DNA of 64,000 nucleotides. Origin: Mytilisepta virgata. Its lineage: Eukaryota > Mollusca > Bivalvia > Mytilida > Mytilidae. The notes below the pieces were generated by a model. The model searched no databases and had not been told where the DNA came from. It saw nothing but the letters and a program-made list of their open reading frames with translations. How positions within the stretch are numbered: position 1 is the stretch's first letter; each line of letters starts with the position of its first letter. The stretch covers positions 51,410,341 through 51,474,340 of the forward strand of contig CM051513.1 of NCBI GenBank assembly GCA_028015205.1, given 5' to 3'. Positions 56,853 to 64,000 of the stretch are shown piece after piece. A program made the position numbers and the translations under genes.

Positions 56853-58215
56853 GTTAGTAGTATATGGGCACAGTTCAGTTAGTATTTAAGGAGGTGCCGC
56901 ATATGACACCCCCGGAAGCAGGAGTCACGTGACTGGAACTGGAAGTAGTTTGCGCACATGTGCAACCGGAAGTGATGGGTTTTCCCTTCATTTTTCCATG
57001 ACTTGTTTACGGAAGTTACGTCACTCACGTGTCCGACCGGAAGTCTGTATTGGGTCTCGCATTTAGTCTCTAGAAGTTGATACTCTCGGTGTTATGTCGA
57101 GCTCCGATAGTAAACACAATGCAGTGGTACTATTGGGTTATCTCTCCTTTTCTCGCGTTTTTCATTCCGGATGATGTCTATGTCTATGTTCAAGGGAAAT
57201 CCAACTGAAGGGTTATGTCCCTTTACCTCCGTTTCGGTTAATGCTGTCAACGTTAGGTCAATACAGGAGTGTCCTAAGCAACCGTCTTAGCAAGGCAGCA
57301 CTTCTCATTGCTTTGGGCTCCTGTTCACTTCTCTTTGTTGCTCATGACTCTACTCATTCTGCTTTTCTCTTGCTCCATGCTGCTCATCGCTGCTCAGAAC
57401 TATTCTTTCGTGTTTATTTATTTTTTTAGGAGGAGGAGGTCGTCAAGTGGCGGAGGAGGAGTGGTCATTTTCTTTTTGTCTTGGTTTCTAGATATCCGAG
57501 TCTTTTCTTGTATCTTTGCAAGTTTAATGATTCTCTTCACTACTGAGGGCGTCACTCCGCTGCACATCGCAGCACTGTACTCATTTTGCACTTCTCTTGC
57601 TCCAAGTTTCTCGCCATTGCCTATTGCTGCTTTGCACTAAACTCATTCTGTTCTTCTCTTGCACCGTGCTGCTCTGTACTGCTCATTGCTGCTCAGCACT
57701 ATGCTCTCGTACTCATTTCGTTTTTTGGGGAAGAGAAGGAGGGAGTATGGTGGCTGAGGAGAAGGAGTTACGATCAGCTGTCATTTTCTTCTTTTTTTTA
57801 TCTTGGATTTCATCAGACAAGTTTCTAGATAGTCGAAAGTCTTTCCTTGTATCTTTGGAAGTTGGATGTCTCTTCAGTGCTGATGGCTTCACTGCACTGC
57901 ACATCACTGCTATGCACTGTACTCATTCTACTCTTCTCTTTCTCCGTGCTGCTCTTAACTGCTCTACTCTTGGTCTTTACTGCTCTACACCATGCTCTCG
58001 TGCTCATTTCGGTTTTTGGAAGGAGTGAGCAAAGCAAAACACGGAAAAATGCCTGGAAAACCCACTACTGTCGGTTGTGCATGTGTGCAAGCCCCTTTCG
58101 GTTCCGGTCACGTGCCTTCTGCATCCGGTGACGTCACTTTTAACGTCTGCTTTCGATGACGTCATATCCGGCACCTACTCAAATACTAACTGAACTATGC
58201 CTATATACTACTAAC
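56853..58215. mobile_element. Non-autonomous DNA element with ~180 bp terminal inverted repeats
   Basis: The left end (56853: gttagtagtatatgggcaca) and the reverse complement of the right end (58215: gttagtagtatataggcata) match over about 180 bp, through ttcagttagtattt, aggtgccg, a ggaa..ggaagta-like block and gtgggttttcc. The interior (57240-58030) has pyrimidine-rich, partly duplicated ~300 bp blocks (gctgctc, cttctcttgctcc, gatatccgagtctttt versus gatagtcgaaagtcttt). No transposase is present. The target duplication was not resolved. It lies in the intron between VWA exons 2 and 3. Confidence 0.85.
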
Positions 58216-58509
58216 GTTTTATGAACATATGCAATGTATAAATTAAGAAATGAGACTGTAATAAAGAGTCAGAATCTAAGAAAAACCAATTACGAAAATA
58301 AATCAACCAGGTTAGTTACCAAAGCAATTTTTAAATTTATGTGAATTGTACATGATTGGTTCCTCTTCCGATGTATAAACTAACCATTGTTATCACTGTA
58401 TTTTAAATTCATTTGATTGCTATGCTCTACCTTGGCTGCTCTGATTGCATAATGATTTATTCTTATTTTTATAGAAATCTTCTTTAAAACAGTGCAAATA
58501 GAGACGTAC

Positions 58510-58678
58510 CAGCTCGATTGTCAAACATATTTTTCATGGAGAGAATTGCTAAGTCAGTCGCTGTTCCCTGTTTTGGTTGTTGGAGATTATTGATAAAAAT
58601 TCTCAGGATGTTGAACAAGTTGAATGCTCCAATTTGGATTTTACCTCCTACAAACGTTGAATATACCAGAACACCAAC
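58510..58678 (-). CDS. VWA domain exon 2 (MIDAS Thr)
   Basis: A 169 bp exon: acceptor ataaagtttttcag, donor GCTG before gtacgtctc, entered in phase 0 and left in phase 1. Peptide VGVLVYSTFVGGKIQIGAF, LFNILRIFINNLQQ, KQGTATDLAILSMKNMF. The VGVLVYS strand and GTATDLAI, with the MIDAS threonine, are diagnostic of VWA. In the family the site binds Mg or Ca. Confidence 0.93.
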
Positions 58679-59877
58679 CTGAAAAACTTTATGCTTATTT
58701 CTAACGAATTATGAAAATGAGAAATAAATAATAATAACAACATGCATAATAAGCTGTGAATAAAACATAATGGGGTGTTATAAAAAAAAAAGCTCATTTT
58801 TAACCATTTAACTAAAATCTTAGTGATTAGAGAAAATGAAAATAGAAAAAGAAATTTTACAAAAAACCCGTAATTTTCCCTTTAAAGATTTTTTAAAATA
58901 TATATTTGCTTGTTAAATTGTTTTTCTTAAGAACCAATTCATAGTATTGTAAACTTGTCCAAAACTTTCTAAAACGGTTTTATTTCCTATTCTTATTTAT
59001 TAACATGCTTTAAATGTTTCAAAATAATTTAGAAATTATATTATTTTTTCTCCTATTCTTGAAGTGTTTAATCGGTGGGATAAAAAAACATGATATTTTT
59101 AAGCACTTTCCAGTGATGAAATTTCTACGTGGGAATTACCGCCGTTTTTTCTACAGTTATTGGAACGATAAACTAGAGAAGTCCCGAAATGACGTCTATG
59201 TAAACAAACTACATAGCAAAGACATATTTTTCTTGAGGTTTTTGTCAAAAATCATAGGAGAAACAGATTCTCCTTCAGTTTACTAGTGAGTTATGGAATT
59301 TCTCCACCCTCAATAGTTAAATTTTAGATTTTAACACGCTCGCAAAAGGTCGCGTGTTGAAAATCATAAATTTAACTATCTCGGGTGCAGACATTCTATA
59401 ACTCACTCGTACCTGAAGGAGAATCAATATTTCTTTCACCAGACATAAAGTAAGTTGGTCGTGTTGAATAACTTGTGTTCGATCCGTTTTCCTGTACTTA
59501 GCACATAAAATATATTTCAACTAAATAAGTAAAGTTACAGAAATAAGCGTAGCACGGTAAAATAAATAGGGCTGATAAATCAAGAATCCTCCAATTTAGA
59601 GTAGCTTTCAAATTTTAATACACAAACTCTGTTATCATAACACTGGTTTTCAAAATTTAGTGTGCCAACAGTGTCAAACAATACTTTCAAATACATTTTG
59701 TTTTCACAACCTACTCTCATTTATGAAGCAGTTTGATGACAAAACAAAACATGGTGCCGCAGTAACAAGAAAGGTAAATGCATTTAATAAAAAATGCATA
59801 TTTCCAGATTAAATTAGGAGAAGGGTGGGTTCAAGAAAAAACAATAAAGTTTTTAATCTTACTAACTCTATACAAAC
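58679..59877 (-). other. Intron with a 160 bp hairpin
   Basis: Apart from the hairpin at 59266-59425 no element is recognised. A plus-strand open frame at 59014-59286 runs into the left hairpin arm and is probably part of the same repeat. Confidence 0.6.
59266..59425. repeat. Near-perfect foldback (MITE-like hairpin)
   Basis: The left arm begins gattctccttcag (59266) and the right arm ends ctgaaggagaatc (59425). Pairing continues through gtgagttat / ataactcac and tagttaaatttt / aaatttaacta to a small loop around cacgctcgcaaaaggtcgcg. Arms are about 75 bp. It is located in a host intron 450 bp from VWA exon 1. Confidence 0.88.
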
Positions 59878-60023
59878 CTGAACATCTTGGTCGCCTAATG
59901 TCAAGGTACTCAGAACATCCAGTACGAATTTCTTGGTAGCGTTGAATTCAGCTTCTTTCAGGCTATCAGAACCATCTATTACAAAAACTATATCAGCAGG
60001 AACATTGCAGTTATATTTGTTGG
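59878..60023 (-). CDS. VWA domain exon 1 (DxSxS motif)
   Basis: A 146 bp exon: acceptor attattttacag, donor GTTCAG before gtttgtatag; two bases complete a codon from an upstream exon and it ends in phase 0. Peptide NKYNCNVPADIVFVIDGS, then DSLKEAEFNATKKFV and LDVLSTLTLGDQDVQ. DIVFVIDGSDS is the first strand with the metal-binding DxSxS. The upstream exon, including any signal peptide, was not found to the right; similar proteins carry further VWA copies. Confidence 0.93.
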
Positions 60024-60059
60024 CTGTAAAATAATCATTTCACAACTTCTATTTTCATT

Positions 60060-60381
60060 GTGACAGGTGTCGTTAACGGAGCAGCATATGCTTACCCTTC
60101 CGGAGCACCTGATTTCACTTTTAGTTGTACATGTATCTTTGTGGTATTTATTTGTTGCGGAAGCTTCTATTGACGAATTACAGATCAAGTATGAATTTCA
60201 CGCTAATCAGACAATTATTTGTGGAGTTAATGCCATTGGAAATGGGAATTATTGCCAAAATAATAGTTTTCCGGACTTTTCAAAACCTTCTGCTGTAATG
60301 TGTTTTGCTGTGTCTGGGTTAGCACCGATTAACAATAGAGATTTTCAGTGCCGAAAAATATCACTTCAACAACTAAACTGA
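60060..60381 (+). repeat. Dispersed repeat, with an open frame of unknown meaning
   Basis: 60060-60150 (acggagcagcatatgcttac, ccttccggagcacctg) matches in inverted orientation the repeat at 32962-33030. A plus-strand frame (60067-60381, 104 codons) crosses it: the start is hydrophobic (LISLLVVHVSLWYLFVAEA, signal-peptide-like), and the rest has four Cys (IICGVNAIGNGNYC, VMCFAVSG, FQCRK). The start lies in repeat DNA, so a real gene is doubtful. Confidence 0.35.
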
Positions 60382-60426
60382 ATATATAGCTTCAGTCACA
60401 ATGCAGTATCTATATAACAAGTAATA

Positions 60427-60562
60427 TGTAGACATGGACTCGTCCGTCCAGGTAGTATATAACGATGCTGAAACAGCAGTTTATTGTCAGACTTGTGTTG
60501 GCCATTGAAATGTGCGGCTTTTTTTAACATCATTGACTCAAACTTTAAACTTAAAACTATAT
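60427..60562. repeat. Left arm of a 3.3 kb-spaced inverted repeat
   Basis: tgtagacatggactcgtcc...gaaacagcagtttattgtca...ttggccattgaaatgtgcgg is the reverse complement, with some substitutions, of 63632-63762. Confidence 0.88.
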
Positions 60563-61116
60563 GGTTTACATCGTGACTTGGTTCACAGTATACATCCTAA
60601 CTTAATTTCAGTTAATATTGGCTCCGATTTATTGAAGGGGTTTTGGACCTGGCTTGGCCTTTCTATTTTACAATATGTCAGTCAATATAAACCAGAAAGA
60701 AAAAAATAATCAAATATAGAGAATCATTTCAATTTAATATAAAATTATTCCAGGTAAGTTTGTCCTTAAATAAGATTCGTGTTTATTAAATGAAGAAACA
60801 TGTGTTTTATAGGTACAATACTATATAATGAATATACATGTATGCTATATATGTAACATTCAATAAATGTGGGTATAATTGATGTTGAGTGTAAATTTGA
60901 AGTGTAAACTTGAATGAATTTTTTGTTGTTGTTGATAGATATGCATATACTTTACAGAATTAATAAGAATTGTCTTTTTAAATGAAAGAAAAACATCTTT
61001 AAGATTATGATACAATTATTGTGAATGAATAGATCATAATATTTCACTTATAATGAAAAAAATATGTGCTATTTTAAAACACATTTTGTACTTAGGTTTA
61101 AAATTTGTATGAATGC

Positions 61117-61138
61117 ATATATATATATATATATATAT
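61117..61138. repeat. (TA)n microsatellite
   Basis: Eleven TA units starting after gaatgca. Confidence 0.9.
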
Positions 61139-61244
61139 GATTGATGCTCAGTGTTAAGATTGAATTATCTCCCTTTAGATACAAATTCAAACTTGAAAGC
61201 AAAAATATTTTTCTACATATCAAAATAAAAAGAAAATATTTGTA

Positions 61245-61699
61245 TGTTATGCAGATCGACAGAAGGCTTTTGACTCCAATTGCAGAAAAGGGTTGTTGAT
61301 TAAAATTCTAGAACAAAGGATTGGCAAAAATATGTATAATATTATCAAAAAAACAATTTCAAAATACCGAAAGTGCATTTATATATAAAAACCTTCAACC
61401 AAAGTTTTTCAAAATTGATAAAGCGGTAAGACAAGGAGATCCAATTGTCATGCTCTTTTAATATTTTTATTAATGATATGAGCAAATTATTTGAGCAGGA
61501 AGGAAATCGCTTCCTAAAACTGGTAAACTCGTACCTTGGCAGCCTACTTTTTGCAGATGATTTAGTAATTCTTTCAGAAACTGAGTCGGGATAACAAAAA
61601 AGCTTAGACAAAATTTTGAACCCATCAACACCAAAAGATATTGATATAATTCTTTCTTTTATTAAACAGTCTTTAGAACTGAGGAGAAGAGACTCTTAA
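61245..61699 (+). pseudogene. LINE ORF2 relic with internal deletion
   Basis: In shifting frames the plus strand reads ADRRLLT / IGKNMYNIIKKTISK, FKIDKAVRQGDP, FINDMSKLFEQEGN, LLFADDLVILSETESG and then directly DIDIILSFIKQSLELRRRD with a stop at 61697. The RT motifs RQGDP and LFADD identify it. The last piece resembles the extreme C-terminus of LINE B (VDYIKQSIELRK), so the thumb and Cys/His region has been lost. Confidence 0.75.
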
Positions 61700-63236
61700 C
61701 TATATACAGGATCTTCATGTTATTGTTGAAAGTACATGTATTTTATGTATTCTATGTAGATATTGTGTATTTTCTCAATTGAATTTTGTTTACTGTTCAT
61801 GTTTTGCATATGGCACAAATGGGTTTTCTTTGCAAATGAAGTTGATATATAATTTTAAATCCCACAAAAGTAGAATTTCCTATCTACCTATGTTAACAAA
61901 TATTCAGATACAATGGCATTATTTTTTGTGCTTAACCAAAAGGTCACAATTTTTTCGAATCGGCACATCTAAAATAAAAACGATTTTCTCCTCAATGTTG
62001 AGCAATTTACGAGTGTCCGAATTGAGAGAACCATATTTGCACTTTATTTCTCAATGATTTTTTTGTATGTTATTTTTTTGAATCGCATTTAATTGAATTT
62101 TAACAAGAACGTAAAGTCTTCAAGATATTTATATATCTGCTCATAAAAATTAAAACTATTCTGGCGTCCATGAAATGCATGTCTGTCCTGTTACCGGTGC
62201 AAAATATCTTCTATGATGAAATCAAAAGTACACAATTTTTCGAAATTACAACCAAAAACAACAGAACGTTAGTAGAAACGGAAGCGAAGTTATAACCAGG
62301 AAAGTAAGTCAAACTGATAGTGTACCCTTTTAAAATGTCTATCATGTTACCAACAAATGTATACGTTACCACACCCATATGTTTTTAAAAGGGTCACTAA
62401 CTGTTTGGAAACAAAGAACGCTAACTATAAGAACCATACACCACTGTACGGGGAGCTTACATCCTGTTATCTTGAATAAAGTAACAGGATAGACGGATTA
62501 ACTAACAGAATAAACAATTATGTATCTGTAGACCTTATGAAATACTTGAAAATAAAATGAAACATTTCATATTCCATATATATTTTAAAAAAAAACAAAA
62601 CAAAAACAAACAGCTATGCAAGGGGAGCTGTTGTTTTGCAATAGAATCAATAAACATAATTTTGTCTATCCTGATATTGTCTGTCCTGTTATCCCAACTT
62701 GGTAACAGGATAGACAAATATGCATCTGTAAACCTTAGATGTCGGTTCTTGTTACCATAGAAAATAGCGTTTTACTCAAATAATATGTAATCAAGAACTA
62801 AGTGTTGGATTGATTCAAAAGTCCAATATAAGCCGAATATAAGGAAGCGCTTCAATTGGTTTTGCGTTGATTGTAGTAATTTTTGCAGCGTTTGAAAATC
62901 TATTTTTAGATTGTTTTTAAGTGATTGTTTTATCTAGTAAATGCAAAGAAATTTAATATTCTGTTATTGTTTTCTGAAACACCACTTACGTATCTTTGAG
63001 ACATAAACAACATGTTTTTCACATTTTGCCTTTTGACAGTAAAAAATTCTCACAAATATGGTAACAGGATAGACAATATTTTGCACTATCAGTCGAAAAT
63101 GTTTCAATAATATTTTTATATTATGTCATTAAGATTGCATATTTGAGTATTTTGTTCAAGAAGTATCATATATTTTGCAAGTTTAATACATATGATTCAT
63201 GTAAATTGTTTTTTCTCAATCTTGCAATGTACAAAA
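61700..63236. other. No gene; recurrent aacaggatagac motif
   Basis: Contains aacaggatagac near 62484, 62705 and 63065 and its complement gtctatcctg / gtctgtcctgtta near 62663 and 62680, scattered over 600 bp. It probably reflects a decayed inverted or dispersed repeat. No coding signal. Confidence 0.5.
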
Positions 63237-63392
63237 TGATCATAATATAATCTAGTGCGCTGCCACAATATAATCTTTGCGCTATCACAATATAATCCAG
63301 TGCGCTGCCACAATATAATCTAGTGCGCTGCCACAATATAATCTAGTGCGCTGCCACAATATAATCCAGTGATCTGCCACAATATAATCCAA
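63237..63392. repeat. 23-bp tandem repeat, about 7 copies
   Basis: Unit cacaatataatctagtgcg followed by ctgc, with variants tttgcgctat, ccagtgcg and ccagtgatctgc. Confidence 0.93.
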
Positions 63393-63631
63393 AGATTTAC
63401 AAAGAATTATCAAATAACTATCCAGAATGCACTTTAAATTACTTTGATCCTTTACTTACCAACAACGAATTTATTTAAATAAAGATAATTTTTATTGCAA
63501 AAAATTATGAATAAAGTTCTAAACGAATTAAGTTAATAAGTATATAGATAATTGACCATTGCGGACCTCATTTCCGCAGCTCCATGGATTGCTTTATATA
63601 GCCCACAACATTAGACAGATATCTTTACTGG

Positions 63632-63762
63632 GATTTAAAATAGTTTTAAGTTTAAAGTTTGTTTAAAAAAGCCGCATACTTCAATGGCCAACACAATTCT
63701 GACAATGAATTGCTGTTTCAGCGTCATTATATACTACCTGGATGGACGAGTCCAAGTCTACA
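63632..63762. repeat. Right arm of the inverted repeat paired with 60427-60562
   Basis: Reads ttttaagtttaaagtttg...gccgcatacttcaatggcca...acgagtccaagtctaca. Both arms point inward and enclose the LINE relic, the (TA)n run and the 23-bp array. Confidence 0.88.
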
Positions 63763-64000
63763 TTTAAGGGTATATAGGTAAGTATTTTCCGACAATCAAA
63801 TCGACTAGTTTAATTATCACGATTAGGGATGTTTCTTATTGTGCACCTTCTTACTAGAAGGAATTTACAATATAACAACAATTTCATTCCGTTCCATCAC
63901 TACCACTATTTGGGATCAACCGTACGAAAGTGAAAGTAGAATAAATTACGGATATTTCAGTAGGATCACAAGTGTACTAATGACGTGGTAATTATTTCCT
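63763..64000. other. Nothing recognised
   Basis: Short terminal stretch without an open frame, exon signal or repeat that I can support. Confidence 0.5.

Noticed and set aside
57241..58131. Several Leu/Ser/Cys-rich plus-strand frames, some with signal-peptide-like starts
   Set aside because: They follow pyrimidine-rich duplicated blocks of a non-autonomous inverted-repeat element and overlap one another in different frames.
60067..60381. Candidate small secreted Cys-containing protein on the plus strand
   Set aside because: Its start and apparent signal peptide lie in a dispersed repeat; no splice or promoter support. Kept only as a low-confidence note.
61117..61138. (TA)n run as a replication origin or promoter
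   Set aside because: A simple microsatellite next to a LINE relic, with no other supporting signal.

Overview
The window looks like nuclear DNA of a bivalve mollusc, most likely a mussel-type genome. This is inferred, not searched. It is AT-rich, carries spliced exons with canonical GT/AG borders, and has a von Willebrand factor A (VWA) plus chitin-binding gene like those of mollusc shell matrix proteins. It is otherwise packed with LINE, Ty3/gypsy and BEL/Pao elements, minisatellites and a pearl/Helitron-like tandem-core repeat of a kind known from bivalves. No tRNA, rRNA or CRISPR was seen.

Host gene: one split gene on the minus strand spans most of the window. Its exons read right to left: 60023-59878, 58678-58510 and 56482-56338 (VWA strands with the metal-binding DxSxS, T and D residues), then a 39.3 kb intron, then 17023-16905 (the end of the same VWA fold), 16457-16389 (Ser/Thr/Pro linker), 16109-15915 (peritrophin-type chitin-binding domain), 15340-15140 and 13902-13756 (a second Cys-rich chitin-binding region), and 12237-~11843 and 11745-11535 (less certain C-terminal exons). 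Reading phases agree at every junction from the VWA to the 12237 exon. The first and last exons of the gene lie outside what can be recognised. The domain order resembles BMSP/Pif-type shell matrix proteins.

Left flank (1-11.5 kb): a LINE tail relic, a 1.3 kb array of 29-bp repeats, LINE A (coiled-coil/RRM-like ORF1, endonuclease-RT ORF2, broken by frameshifts), a minus-strand YLDD reverse transcriptase relic, and about 3.5 kb with no gene apart from two purine tracts.

Giant intron (17.0-56.3 kb): gypsy element C (complete, 5-bp target duplication); a 57-bp array; LINE B (SGNH-esterase-like ORF1 and ORF2), itself split by a 1.65 kb tandem-core insertion; a degenerate BEL/Pao pol; and gypsy element E, whose LTRs at 34.6 and 55.7 kb enclose three further elements. 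These are F (plus strand, 40.3-48.6 kb), G2 (minus, truncated) and G1 (minus, 50.2-54.7 kb). Element F is the most unusual: its Gag has two membrane-spanning segments before the capsid, a Gly/Arg-rich tail in place of zinc knuckles, and a Pol C-terminal extension with two C2H2 zinc fingers.

Right part (56.3-64 kb): the three N-terminal VWA exons, a 1.36 kb element with ~180 bp inverted termini rich in CRE, E-box and ETS-like motifs, a 160 bp hairpin, a LINE relic bracketed by inverted repeats, and a 23-bp array. All mobile-element coding regions carry stops, frameshifts or deletions, so none appears autonomous as it stands.
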